Assembly (NCBI RefSeq): GCF_030063135.1
Contig: NZ_JASISO010000036.1
Coordinates: forward strand, 23,342 to 87,341
Direction of reading: 5' to 3'
Source: Streptomyces sp. G-G2
GTDB taxonomy: Bacteria; Actinomycetota; Actinomycetes; Streptomycetales; Streptomycetaceae
Length of the DNA: 64,000 bases
Both the position numbers and the translations under genes were made by a program. Of the stretch, positions 1 through 8,475 are shown piece after piece; positions within the stretch are counted from its first letter, which is position 1; each line of letters starts with the position of its first letter. The notes under the pieces are model-generated. The model did no database searches. It had not been told where the DNA came from and worked only from the letters and a program-made list of their open reading frames with translations.

Positions 1-9
1 GGAACGACG

Positions 10-40
10 AAGGAGCCGGCCGCTGAGCGGCCGGGTCCTT
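10..40 (-). terminator. Hairpin after the tRNA-Ser fragment
   Basis: A stem of about 13 bp with one G/G mismatch and a TGA loop lies just downstream (minus strand) of the truncated tRNA-Ser copy. It could be the terminator of the tRNA-Ser gene before the element inserted. The second, complete tRNA copy has its own hairpin at 2292-2323. No run of T is visible, as is common in Streptomyces. Confidence 0.5.
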
Positions 41-61
41 CATTTTCCCTGGTGGGCGAGT

Positions 62-115
62 GCGGAGGATACGAGATTCGAACTCGTGAGGGGTTGCCCC
101 CAACACGCTTTCCAA
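62..115. repeat. Distal att repeat (tRNA-Ser 3' fragment)
   Basis: This 54-bp copy is identical to 2349-2402. On the minus strand it reads from the anticodon loop, through the variable arm and T arm, to the acceptor 3' strand. Past position 115 the sequence departs from the tRNA, so it cannot form a functional tRNA. Confidence 0.85.
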
Positions 116-242
116 CTGTTCGTATGGCCGTCCGGCGGGGGCCGTACCTGTCCTGACCTGCGGCGGAGTGGTCCGGCATCCCCAGTCTGGATGCTCCGAA
201 CAGGAGTGAACGCAACCCCAACTGCAACCATGCTCCGTGGGT

Positions 243-1166
243 TCAGGACCCGAGGCGGCGGAGAAATTCGTCCTCATCAAGAACCTCGATGGCCTGTCCG
301 GCGTCGAGCAGGGCCTGGGCGTCTTTCTCCTTGCCGCTCAGGGTGGTCCCGGGCTTGAGCTGGGTCTGCGTGGCAGAGACCAGGATGTCGGTCGTCTTGG
401 TCATCTTCTTCGCCGGTTGTGCGCCAGCCTCGGCGAGGCGGGCGAATGCCTCGTCCCGCTTCATGGACGTGAGCGTGCCGGTAAGGCAGACGGTCAGTCC
501 GTACAGTGCCCCGTCGGGGTCGGCGTCGGGGTTGGCGCCGGGAACGGGCTTGCGGTCCCGCTGGCCAGAGCCCTGGTACTGGCTGCCGCGCCACTGGCCA
601 TCGGGGGTCATGGAGCCCCATCGGATCTGATGCTTGGCGAGCAGGTCGTCGAGGGACGCCGTGCCAGCTTCGCGGATCGCCGCGAGCATGACCTCTGCTG
701 ATGCGCGGGAATCAGCTTCCGCGTTGTGGTGGTTCGTGAAATCGAGGCCGGCGGCGTCCATGCAGTGCGGCAGCCCGTAGGACAGGAGCTTCCAGGTGCG
801 GCGGGCGACGACCTGCGAGCAGGTGTACCGAAGGTCTGGCCAGGTGATCCCTTCGGCGTCGCAGGCGGCTCGGATCACGCTCAAGTCGAATCCGGCGTTG
901 TGGGCGATCAGCGGGCGCCCGTCCGAGAACGCGAGGATCTCGGTGAGCGCGGCCTTCCAGCTGGGTGCGGTGGCGACATCGGCTGCCGTGATGCCGTGAA
1001 CCCGGACGTTGTACGGGTTGAAGTGGCTGAGTGCGGCGGGTGGCTGGATCAGCGTGCTCCAGGTGCCCACCACACGATCCCCGTCAACTGCTGTCATACC
1101 GACGGAGCACGCGCTGCCGCGGTGCTCGTTCGCCGTCTCGAAATCGATCGCTACCCAGGAAGACAT
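243..1166 (-). CDS. DnaQ-type 3'-5' exonuclease with C-terminal BRCT domain
   Basis: The 307-residue protein combines an N-terminal DEDDh exonuclease fold with a C-terminal BRCT domain. Visible exonuclease motifs are DFET (Asp8, Glu10), HNAGFD (Asp94) and HNAEAD (His147, Asp152), so the four acidic metal ligands and the catalytic His are present. Residues about 225-305 (LTVCLTGTL onward) look like the BRCT domain found at the end of bacterial DNA ligases. The frame stays open upstream, but the ATG at 1166 opens directly onto the conserved exonuclease start and is chosen here. It is the only intact gene inside the tRNA-Ser element. A role in DNA repair or element defence is inference. Confidence 0.8.
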   Translation of the reverse strand: MSSWVAIDFETANEHRGSACSVGMTAVDGDRVVGTWSTLIQPPAALSHFNPYNVRVHGITAADVATAPSWKAALTEILAFSDGRPLIAHNAGFDLSVIRAACDAEGITWPDLRYTCSQVVARRTWKLLSYGLPHCMDAAGLDFTNHHNAEADSRASAEVMLAAIREAGTASLDDLLAKHQIRWGSMTPDGQWRGSQYQGSGQRDRKPVPGANPDADPDGALYGLTVCLTGTLTSMKRDEAFARLAEAGAQPAKKMTKTTDILVSATQTQLKPGTTLSGKEKDAQALLDAGQAIEVLDEDEFLRRLGS

Positions 1167-1475
1167 GACAGAAGTGTCGTGAGGAGTCGTAAGGGACGCC
1201 AGGGTCAAAAGTAGCCAATCGGTTTTCGCTGCGCTGGAGCTCGGATGGGGAGGTGTGCTGTAGGACGACGGGTCTGCTGGTATCTCCAGTTGTGTTCTCG
1301 TCGCGAACGTCAAGACCAGGTCAGGTTCACCTCGTACCACTGCCAGAGGAGGAACATTCGCTGCGAGAAGGCCGCGCATCCAGATCTGTTTGGTGCGAAG
1401 CGTTCTCGTACGGTGCGAGTGTCCGGTGCGCGGTAGCGTCCTTGTGAGACCAATCGCGGAAGGGACGGTCACTGG
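1167..1475. other. Intergenic region between divergent genes
   Basis: This 309-bp stretch separates the exonuclease gene (minus) from the truncated HAD gene (plus) and must hold both promoters. Base composition is somewhat lower in GC than the flanks. No RNA gene, repeat or confident promoter was recognised. Confidence 0.4.
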
Positions 1476-1877
1476 ATGCCGCACAGCACTGAAAGCGCCG
1501 ACGGGCGTGAACAGCTCGGCCTGATCCTCGACTTCGCCGGAGTGCTCACCGCCAGCCCCCTCGCTGTCCACCGTGCGTGGTGCGTATCCGAAGGACTGGA
1601 CGCGGAGGCGTGGCGCAGCACCCTCAACGACCACCCGGAGGGTCGGCGTCTGTACGCGGCCCTGGAGGTCGGGGAGATAGGGCAGGCGGAGTGGAACGAG
1701 GGCACTGCCGCCCTGCTGGGTGCGCAGGTGGACCCGGTGAACTTGATGGGCCGGGCCTGGGCCGGGGTCCCTGCGGCTCGTCGGATGGCTGCCCTCGCCC
1801 GTGCGGCACGGACGGCTGGTCATCGGGTCGCCCTGCTGTCCAACAGCTTCGGCCTGGACCCGTTCAGAGGTCTTTGA
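1476..1877 (+). pseudogene. HAD-family hydrolase, 3'-truncated
   Basis: The 133-residue product starts as a normal HAD hydrolase: motif I is LILDFAGVLT near residue 17 and motif II is LLSNSFG near residue 123. The reading frame then ends about ten residues later. Motif III (Lys) and motif IV (acidic pair) are missing, although the family usually exceeds 200 residues. The break coincides with a similarly broken gene on the opposite strand (1864-2019), so both lost their 3' ends in one event. The ATG at 1476 follows a purine-rich GAAGGGACGG site. Enzyme activity is unlikely. Confidence 0.7.
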
Positions 1878-2019
1878 ACGAATCCCAGCCGCGCATGTCG
1901 AAGTACCCGGTCGCGACATCGACGGTGGCGAAGCCGGCCAGCGACTGCTTTAGGGCGGTCCCCAACTGTTGATCGTCGAGGTTGTCAAAGATCTCAGGCA
2001 CAGAGTTGGCTCCTGGCAC
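1864..2019 (-). pseudogene. N-terminal fragment of a PLD/SNF2-type helicase
   Basis: This 51-codon remnant starts at a GTG (2019, or 2001) and ends in a TGA. It encodes EIFDNLDDQQLG followed by DVATGYFDMRGW. The pairing of EIFDN with GYF(N/D)xRGW is the recognisable start of large phospholipase-D-like helicases often found on mobile elements and in defence loci. The full proteins run to roughly 1000 residues, so almost everything is lost. Its 3' end overlaps the truncated end of the HAD gene by 14 bp, which marks a deletion junction. Recognition rests on motif memory only. Confidence 0.55.
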
Positions 2020-2260
2020 CGGTGGCTGGTTTGGCGCCGCGCGGGAGGCGCGGGGCTCCGATGCTACGGCCGAGCGTCGCCTTCCAGGGCTCGATCAGCA
2101 GGCTTGCAACGCCATGATGATCAAGCGGCGCGCGCTGATCCAATTGCTCGGGGAGTCTGCACAGACTTCGGCGAGGACGGGCCGGTCGTTTGATCATGGG
2201 CCTGGGGGCCGACATGGCGCAAACGACCAGGCTGGGCTCTCAGGGACAGCTACAGGGAGC

Positions 2261-2283
2261 AACTGAGACCAAAACTGAGACCA
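2261..2283. repeat. Tandem 11-mer near the tRNA-proximal att repeat
   Basis: AACTGAGACCA occurs at 2261-2271 and again at 2273-2283, with a 12-nt period. It lies about 65 bp inside the element from the intact tRNA-Ser. Short direct repeats in this position resemble arm-type binding sites of tyrosine integrases. That role is inference, because no integrase gene remains. Confidence 0.4.
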
Positions 2284-2291
2284 CGTACGTC

Positions 2292-2323
2292 GAAGGGCCC
2301 CGCTGCTAGCAGCGGGGCCCTTC
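2292..2323 (-). terminator. Perfect hairpin downstream of tRNA-Ser
   Basis: A perfect 32-bp palindrome (GAAGGGCCCCGCTGCT and its complement) lies 27 bp past the 3' end of the intact tRNA-Ser. It is the likely transcription terminator for that gene. Confidence 0.75.
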
Positions 2324-2348
2324 AACGTATTGCCCGGTGAGAGCAATG

Positions 2349-2402
2349 GCGGAGGATACGAGATTCGAACTCGTGAGGGGTTGCCCCCAACACGCTTTCC
2401 AA
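2349..2402. repeat. Proximal att repeat (inside intact tRNA-Ser)
   Basis: This is the second copy of the 54-bp direct repeat, identical to 62-115. It covers the 3' part of the complete tRNA-Ser gene including the whole anticodon loop. Confidence 0.85.
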
Positions 2403-2434
2403 GCGTGCGCCCTAGGCCACTAGGCGAATCCTCC
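2350..2434 (-). tRNA. tRNA-Ser(GGA)
   Basis: An 85-nt type II tRNA has acceptor GGAGGAT/ATCCTCC, a long variable arm, and anticodon loop TTGGAAA giving anticodon GGA. The discriminator is G, as in serine tRNAs. CCA is not encoded. The gene served as integration site for the element at 62-2402 and has been restored intact. Confidence 0.93.
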
Positions 2435-2576
2435 GGGACGAACAATACAAGACGTTGAGGGGTGCTCGCGAACCTGATCCGCCGCGGAAGGATCACGGAA
2501 GGGCCGCAGGGGTATCGGCGAAGGATCGGGGAGGGTCCGGCTCGTTACCCGGGCCATCCATCCGCTACGCTGGGGC

Positions 2577-2668
2577 CAGCCCCTCACGTGGCGCTATCTC
2601 ACCCAACTCCCCCAGGGCCGGAAGGCAGCAAGGGTAAGTGGGCTCTGGTGGGTGCGTGGGGGGCGCTT
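2577..2668 (+). ncRNA. ffs: Signal recognition particle RNA (small bacterial type)
   Basis: The conserved SRP apical core GGCCGGAAGGCAGCAAGGG is present at about 2616-2634. It is flanked by complementary strands: GCCCC.TCACG near 2579 against CGTGGGGGGC near 2655, and CACCCAA against TGGGTG. Together they fold into the single long hairpin of the 4.5S-type RNA that binds Ffh in co-translational targeting. It lies between tRNA-Ser and dnaX. The ends are estimated from the outer helix and may be off by several bases. Confidence 0.88.
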
Positions 2669-2802
2669 TGCGTTCCGGGGCGGATCCGACGGCGGTGTCC
2701 CCTCGCCCGCGTCCGGTCGCCCGTGTCCCGAGGCCCGCGTCCGGTCGCCCGTTTCCTCCTGTCGGCGTCGCGTTGTCGGCGGGCCCGGATAACCTCGTCA
2801 GT

Positions 2803-4959
2803 GTGTCGTCCCTTGCGCTGTACCGCCGCTATCGCCCCGAATCGTTCGCCGAGGTCATCGGGCAGGATCATGTCACTGCCCCGCTGATGCAGGCCCTGCG
2901 GAACAACCGGGTCAATCACGCGTACCTGTTCAGCGGGCCCCGGGGGTGCGGCAAGACCACCAGTGCCCGCATCCTGGCGCGCTGTCTGAACTGTGAGCAG
3001 GGCCCCACTCCCACGCCCTGCGGCGAGTGCCAGTCCTGCCTCGACCTCGCGCGCAACGGGCCGGGGTCCATTGACGTCATCGAGATCGACGCCGCCTCGC
3101 ACGGTGGTGTGGACGACGCCCGTGACCTGCGGGAAAAGGCCTTCTTCGGGCCTGCGGCGAGCCGGTACAAGATCTACATCATCGACGAGGCGCACATGGT
3201 CACCTCGGCGGGCTTCAACGCCCTGCTGAAGGTGGTCGAGGAGCCGCCGGAGCACCTCAAGTTCATCTTCGCGACCACGGAACCCGAGAAGGTCATCGGG
3301 ACGATCCGGTCGCGCACGCACCACTACCCCTTCCGGCTCGTCCCGCCCGGCACCCTGCGCGACTACCTCGGCGAGGTCTGCGGCCGCGAGGGCGCCACCG
3401 TCGAGGACGGGGTGTTGCCGCTCGTCGTACGGGCCGGAGCGGGGTCGGTGCGTGACTCGATGTCCGTCATGGACCAGTTGCTCGCGGGCGCCGCCTCCGA
3501 CGGTGTGACGTATGCCATGGCCACCTCCCTGCTCGGCTACACCGACGGGTCGCTGCTGGACTCCGTCGTGGACGCCTTCGCCGCCGGGGACGGGGCCGCC
3601 GCCTTCGAGGTCGTCGACCGGGTGGTCGAGGGGGGCAACGATCCGCGCCGGTTCGTCGCCGACCTGCTGGAGCGGCTGCGGGACCTGGTGATTCTGGCCG
3701 CCGTGCCCGACGCCGGGGAGAAGGGGCTCATCGACGCTCCCGTCGATGTGGTGGAGCGGATGCAGGCCCAGGCCTCCGTGTTCGGGGCCGCCGAGCTGAG
3801 CCGGGCCGCCGACCTGGTCAACACCGGGCTGACGGAGATGCGCGGGGCGACCTCGCCGCGGCTCCAGCTGGAGCTGATCTGCGCCCGGGTGCTGCTGCCC
3901 GCCGCCTTCGACGACGAGCGCTCCTTCCAGGCCCGGCTGGACCGGCTGGAGCGCAGCGGCGCCGCCGCCATGGGCGCGGGTGCGGGTGCGGGGATGGCCG
4001 CCGGTGCGGGGGCCGGGATCCCGGCCGCCGTGCAGGCGCCCGTCCGCACCGCGCCCGTCCCGGTCGCGCAGCCCGCGGCCGCCGCTCCCGGCATGGGGTA
4101 CGCCCCCGGGCCCGAGGCCCATGCGATGGCGCCCGCCCCGGTGACCCCGGCCGCCACCCCCGCCCCGGCCCCCGCGACCCCGCCCCCGGCCGCCGCGCCC
4201 GCCGCGCCCGCACCGGCGCCCGCCGCCGCGCCCGGGACCTGGCCCGGAGCCGCGCAACCGGGGCGCGGGGCCTGGCCCAGTGCCGCCCCGGCCGCCGCCG
4301 CCCCGGGGCCGGACCCCGCGCCCGCCGCGCGGCCCGCGCCCGCCGCCCCGGCCGCTCCCGCTCCCGCCCCCGCCGCCCCGGGGCCCGCGATGGCCGCCGG
4401 TGCCGGGCAGGTCCAGGCGATGTGGCCCGGGGTCCTGGAGGCCGTGAAGAACAAGCGGCGCTTCACCTGGATCCTGCTCAGTCAGAACGCCCAGGTCGCC
4501 GGGTTCGACGGCACCACCCTCCAGCTCGGTTTCCCCAACGCCGGAGCCCGCGACAACTTCGCGAGCAGCGGCAGCGAGGACGTCCTCAAGCAGGTCCTGT
4601 CCGAGCAGTTCCAGGTCAACTGGAAGATCGAGGCCGTGGTGGGCAGCGGTCAGCCCGTCCCGGTCTCCACCTCGTACGCCGCCCCGCCGCCCTCCTACGC
4701 GCCCCCGGCCCCCGCCGCGGCGCCCCCGTCCCAGCAGTACCCCCAGCAGTCCCAACAGCCTCAGCAATCACCGGGCTACCAGCCCCCGCAGCAGCCCCCG
4801 GCCGCGTCCGCGCCCGCGCCGGTGCGGGAGCCCGTACGCCCGGAGGACGACGTACCGGAAGAGGATGATCCGGATCTGGTCGACAGCGCGCTGACCGGAC
4901 ACGAGCTGATCGTGCGCGAGCTGGGAGCCACCGTGGTGGAGGAATATACGAACGACTAG
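2803..4959 (+). CDS. dnaX: DNA polymerase III subunit gamma/tau
   Basis: The 718-residue clamp-loader ATPase carries Walker A GPRGCGKT (about 45-52), a zinc-binding cysteine set (Cys61, 64, 73, 76, 79), Walker B DEAH (128-131) and the SRT arginine-finger motif (170-172). Domains I-III are followed by a long Ala/Pro-rich linker (about 385-540) and a short C-terminal tau-like domain with a Gln/Pro-rich segment. An ATG in the same frame at 2638 would place the start inside the SRP RNA, so the GTG at 2803, which opens on SLALYRRYRP, is preferred. No programmed frameshift site was recognised. Upstream is SRP RNA and downstream purD. Confidence 0.95.
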   Translation: MSSLALYRRYRPESFAEVIGQDHVTAPLMQALRNNRVNHAYLFSGPRGCGKTTSARILARCLNCEQGPTPTPCGECQSCLDLARNGPGSIDVIEIDAASHGGVDDARDLREKAFFGPAASRYKIYIIDEAHMVTSAGFNALLKVVEEPPEHLKFIFATTEPEKVIGTIRSRTHHYPFRLVPPGTLRDYLGEVCGREGATVEDGVLPLVVRAGAGSVRDSMSVMDQLLAGAASDGVTYAMATSLLGYTDGSLLDSVVDAFAAGDGAAAFEVVDRVVEGGNDPRRFVADLLERLRDLVILAAVPDAGEKGLIDAPVDVVERMQAQASVFGAAELSRAADLVNTGLTEMRGATSPRLQLELICARVLLPAAFDDERSFQARLDRLERSGAAAMGAGAGAGMAAGAGAGIPAAVQAPVRTAPVPVAQPAAAAPGMGYAPGPEAHAMAPAPVTPAATPAPAPATPPPAAAPAAPAPAPAAAPGTWPGAAQPGRGAWPSAAPAAAAPGPDPAPAARPAPAAPAAPAPAPAAPGPAMAAGAGQVQAMWPGVLEAVKNKRRFTWILLSQNAQVAGFDGTTLQLGFPNAGARDNFASSGSEDVLKQVLSEQFQVNWKIEAVVGSGQPVPVSTSYAAPPPSYAPPAPAAAPPSQQYPQQSQQPQQSPGYQPPQQPPAASAPAPVREPVRPEDDVPEEDDPDLVDSALTGHELIVRELGATVVEEYTND

Positions 4960-5018
4960 CGGCCGGTCATTGGGTGGCCGCACGATAGCCGACCGCGCGG
5001 GCGGGCTAGGCTGCACCC

Positions 5019-6272
5019 GTGAAGGTCCTCGTCATCGGCGGCGGCGCCCGCGAACACGCCCTGTGCCGCTCTCTGTCCCTCGACCCCGACGTCAGCGCGC
5101 TCTACTGCGCCCCTGGCAACGCAGGCATTGCCGAGGTGGCGGAGCTGCGCCCGGTGGACGCCCTCGACGGCGAAGCCGTGGCCCGGCTGGCCACCGAGCT
5201 GGAGGCGGGCCTGGTCGTGGTCGGCCCCGAGGCCCCCCTGGTCGCCGGGGTCGCCGACGCCGTACGCGCGGCGGGCATCCCGGTCTTCGGCCCGTCCGCC
5301 GAGGCGGCGCGGCTGGAGGGCTCCAAGGCCTTCGCCAAGGACGTGATGGCCGGGGCCGGTGTCCCGACCGCCCGCTCCTACGTCTGCGCCACCCCCGAAG
5401 AGGTGGACGAGGCACTCGACGCCTTCGGCGCCCCGTACGTCGTCAAGGACGACGGACTCGCGGCGGGCAAGGGCGTCGTCGTCACCGACGACCGCGCCGC
5501 CGCCCGCGAGCACGCCCTGGCCTGCGACCGCGTGGTCATCGAGGAGTTCCTGGACGGCCCCGAGGTCTCCCTCTTCGCCATCACCGACGGCGTCACCGTG
5601 CTGCCGCTCCAGCCCGCGCAGGACTTCAAGCGCGCGCTCGACGGCGACGAGGGCCCCAACACCGGCGGCATGGGCGCGTACTCCCCGCTGCCCTGGGCCG
5701 ACCCCAAGCTCGTGGACGAGGTCATGGCCAGCGTGCTCCAGCCGACCGTCGACGAACTGCGCCGCCGCGGCACCCCCTTCTCCGGACTGCTCTACGCCGG
5801 TCTCGCGATCACCTCGCGCGGGGTCCGGGTCATCGAGTTCAACGCGCGCTTCGGCGACCCCGAGACCCAGGTGGTCCTCGCCCGGCTGCGCACCCCGCTC
5901 GCGAGCGTCCTGCTGAACGCCGCGAACGCCACCCTCGACGCGGAGCCCCCGCTCTCCTGGCGCGAGGACGCGGCCGTCACGGTCGTCATCGCCTCCCACA
6001 ACTACCCGGAGACCCCGCGCACCGGGGACCCGATCGAGGGCCTCGCCGAGGTCGCCGCCGAGGACGCCCCGCACGCGTACGTCCTGCACGCGGGCACCCG
6101 CCGGGACGGCGACGCGGTCGTCAGCGCGGGAGGCCGCGTGCTGTCGGTGACGGCGACCGGTTCCGACCTGGCGCAGGCCCGGGAGAGGGCGTATAAGGCC
6201 GTCGGGCGGATCCGGCTGGCGGGATCCCAGCACCGCACCGACATCGCGGCCAAGGCGGCGGCAGGCCGCTGA
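5019..6272 (+). CDS. purD: Phosphoribosylamine-glycine ligase
   Basis: The 417-residue ATP-grasp enzyme joins glycine to phosphoribosylamine, the second step of de novo purine synthesis. The N-terminus VLVIGGGAREHAL is the diagnostic PurD start. Further recognised blocks are GPEAPLVAG, FGPSAEAARLEGSKAF, the ATP-grasp segment VVKDDGLAAGKGVVV, EEFLDGPEVS, NTGGMGAYSP and EFNARFGDPE. Length is typical of the family. A GGGCTAGGCTG box ends a few bases before the GTG at 5019, which suggests a leaderless transcript separate from dnaX (59-bp gap). Confidence 0.95.
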   Translation: MKVLVIGGGAREHALCRSLSLDPDVSALYCAPGNAGIAEVAELRPVDALDGEAVARLATELEAGLVVVGPEAPLVAGVADAVRAAGIPVFGPSAEAARLEGSKAFAKDVMAGAGVPTARSYVCATPEEVDEALDAFGAPYVVKDDGLAAGKGVVVTDDRAAAREHALACDRVVIEEFLDGPEVSLFAITDGVTVLPLQPAQDFKRALDGDEGPNTGGMGAYSPLPWADPKLVDEVMASVLQPTVDELRRRGTPFSGLLYAGLAITSRGVRVIEFNARFGDPETQVVLARLRTPLASVLLNAANATLDAEPPLSWREDAAVTVVIASHNYPETPRTGDPIEGLAEVAAEDAPHAYVLHAGTRRDGDAVVSAGGRVLSVTATGSDLAQARERAYKAVGRIRLAGSQHRTDIAAKAAAGR

Positions 6273-6540
6273 GCCCCCGGAGGCCCGTGACCAGCGGGCT
6301 CCTCCCCCTCGTGCCCGCGCGTGCGAATGCATCCAGCCGCGTTCGAACGCACCCAGCTTTACCCAAAGCCATTCCATCGGGTGATCGATCCGCAGTCCGC
6401 CTGACGGCCGCCCGCGCCCCAACTAGGGTGCGGCGCAAGCATTCCGGCACTTGGCCCACCGGCATTGCGATGTCAGTGGCGGGTGTCACAGTGGGGGAGT
6501 GACCAACACCGTCGCAGGGCAGAGGGGGTGACGTCCGGAC

Positions 6541-8247
6541 GTGTCCGGAACCGTTTCGACCATAGAGGTGGGCGCGCAGTCCGCGCGCTCCCGGGCCCTG
6601 GCCGTGCTGCGCGTACGCAGCAGGGCCATGGCCGCCGCACTGCTGCCCGCCGCGTTCGCGGTGGTCCTGGTGGCCGCGCGGGCGACCGGGCGGCTGGCCG
6701 GGGAGTCCTGGGCCACCACCACCCTTGTCGTGAGCTGCGTCGCCGCGCTCGTCCTGCTGGTGGCCGGGGTGTTCGGCGCGGTGGTGCTGCGCGCCGCCCC
6801 GGCCGTGACCCCCACGGTGCCGCTGGCCGAGGCGGCCGCGCCCGACCTCTACCGGCTGGTGCGGGACCTGGCCGACCGGATGAATGTGCCCGCGCCCTCC
6901 GCGATAGCCCTGACCCCCGACTGCGACAGCTGGCTGGAGGACCGTACCCACGCCGCGCACCGCGGCCGGGGCACGGCCGGCGCGCCCGAGTCCGCGCCGG
7001 GCGCCGCCCCGGTGCTGGTGATCGGCTCGCCGTTCCTGTGGTGGATGCGGGTCGCCGAGCTACGGGCGGTGCTCGCCCCGGTCGTCGCCGGTACGGGACC
7101 CTCGGCGCACCCCGACATAGCCGACGCCCGCCGCTTCGTGCGCGGGCTGGACGCGGCCGCCGACGTCGGCAACCGGCCCGGCCTCGGCTGGATCGGGCAC
7201 ACGGCCCGGCTGCTGCTGCGGCTGTGCCGTACCGACGCGGCCGAGATGGAACGCGGGGTGGCCGCGGCCGCCTCCGACCGCGCCCAGGATGTGGACTACG
7301 GGCTGCGCATCGTCGCCCAGGAGCAGGTGGGCCTCGCCTACGCGGGCTGGGACCGGCTGCTGACCCGGGTCGCGCTGCCCGCGTGGCGGATGGGCCGCTG
7401 GCCCGCGCACCTCGACACCGGGGTGGTGTCCGCGCTGACCGAGCTGTCCCGGCGGGACCGGCTGGCCGAGGGGTTCACCTCCCGACTCGCCGAGCGCCCC
7501 GCGTGCGACCTGCTGGAGCAGCCGGGCGCGGTCGACGAGGCGGCCTCGCTGCTGGCCGCGCGGCTCTTCCACGGCGGTCCGGCCGAAGTGGGCCCGGACT
7601 GGTCCCCGGTGGACTGGGCGGCGTATCCGGAAGAGGTCGTGGACCGCAAGTGGCGTACCGAGGCGGCGCGGCTGCACCGGGCGCTGGACGCGCTGGCCGT
7701 GGCCGTCCCGGAGGGTGTGCCCGCCGGTGACGCGACGGCCGGGCCCACGCTGGAGCGGGTACTGCGCCACCTCGCCGGGACGGGCACCGGCCCCGCTGAC
7801 GCCCAGGGCCCCGCTGACGCCCCGGACGCCCCCGACGCCCCGGACGCGCTGGCCGGATGGCTCAGCGGGGACCTGGCGCGCGAGGAGCGGGCGGTGGCCG
7901 AACGGGCCGGGGTCGGCGCGGGCGCCGGATCCGCTTCCGGGTCCGGGTCGGCGACGGCGCGCGGCGTGGACACGGTTCCGCTCTTCCCGCTCCAGGCGCC
8001 CCGCAGCGGCCGGGACCTGCTGGCCGATCACGTCATGGCAATGGTGTGCTGCGCCGCCGTGGACTCGGCGGGCGGTGCGCCCGGCATGGACTGGCTGGAC
8101 GGGCCGGTGCTGCTGGTCGCGGGCGCGCGCTGCGCGGACCTGGCACTGCCGGTGCTCGCGCTGGTCGAGGACGGCGACCCCGCCCCGCTGCGCGACCGGC
8201 TCGCGGAGCTGGGCGTCCGGCCGGAGAAGCCGGTACGGCTGGTCTGA
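6541..8247 (+). CDS. Membrane-anchored M48-peptidase-like protein lacking HExxH
   Basis: This 568-residue protein has two N-terminal membrane segments (about 27-48 and 58-84). A following region (LYRLVRDLADRMNVPAPSAI, then PVLVIGSPFLW and ELRAVLAPVVAG) lines up with M48-type membrane metalloproteases. Where an M48 enzyme has HExxH after ELRAVLA, this protein reads APVVAG, so zinc peptidase activity is not expected. The C-terminal half is Ala/Asp-rich with a low-complexity linker at about 415-480. Its role is unknown. It lies between purD and the next gene with its own upstream region, starting at a GTG. Confidence 0.7.
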   Translation: MSGTVSTIEVGAQSARSRALAVLRVRSRAMAAALLPAAFAVVLVAARATGRLAGESWATTTLVVSCVAALVLLVAGVFGAVVLRAAPAVTPTVPLAEAAAPDLYRLVRDLADRMNVPAPSAIALTPDCDSWLEDRTHAAHRGRGTAGAPESAPGAAPVLVIGSPFLWWMRVAELRAVLAPVVAGTGPSAHPDIADARRFVRGLDAAADVGNRPGLGWIGHTARLLLRLCRTDAAEMERGVAAAASDRAQDVDYGLRIVAQEQVGLAYAGWDRLLTRVALPAWRMGRWPAHLDTGVVSALTELSRRDRLAEGFTSRLAERPACDLLEQPGAVDEAASLLAARLFHGGPAEVGPDWSPVDWAAYPEEVVDRKWRTEAARLHRALDALAVAVPEGVPAGDATAGPTLERVLRHLAGTGTGPADAQGPADAPDAPDAPDALAGWLSGDLAREERAVAERAGVGAGAGSASGSGSATARGVDTVPLFPLQAPRSGRDLLADHVMAMVCCAAVDSAGGAPGMDWLDGPVLLVAGARCADLALPVLALVEDGDPAPLRDRLAELGVRPEKPVRLV

Positions 8248-8248
8248 C

Positions 8249-8268
8249 CGCGACCGCGCGGTCGCGGC
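8249..8268. terminator. GC-rich palindrome after the M48-like gene
   Basis: A perfect 20-bp palindrome (CCGCGACCGC and its complement) begins two bases past the stop codon. A second GGTCCGG/CCGGACC inverted repeat lies at about 8280-8310. They may form a terminator, although there is no T tract. Confidence 0.4.
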
Positions 8269-8475
8269 CTGCCCGGCCGGTCCGGTCCGGCCGGACCGCG
8301 CGGTCCGGCCCCCGGCCGACGGCACCGGAAACCGGATCCAAATGTTCCGGTCACGTCAATTCACGACGAACGGTGACGGAGTGCGTGCGTTATGTGATGT
8401 GCTGGGACCGGTCGCGGCCATTCACCGCGGCAGGGCCGTGGATACGCGTTCGGGGGAGCGAGGGAGGGGAGCCGT

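Larger units (their letters stand above)
62..2402. mobile_element. Decayed integrative element in tRNA-Ser(GGA)
   Basis: The segment is bounded by two copies of a 54-bp direct repeat (62-115 and 2349-2402). The repeat equals the 3' part of tRNA-Ser from the anticodon loop to the acceptor end. One end carries the complete tRNA and the other only the 3' fragment, which is the arrangement expected when a tyrosine-recombinase element integrates into a tRNA 3' end. Inside are an exonuclease/BRCT gene and two truncated genes facing each other. No integrase or excisionase is visible, so the element looks immobile. A deletion scar near 1865 probably explains its small size. Confidence 0.75.

Noticed and set aside
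2638..2802. Upstream ATG start for dnaX
   Set aside because: It lies inside the SRP RNA gene and adds non-conserved sequence; GTG 2803 fits the family start.
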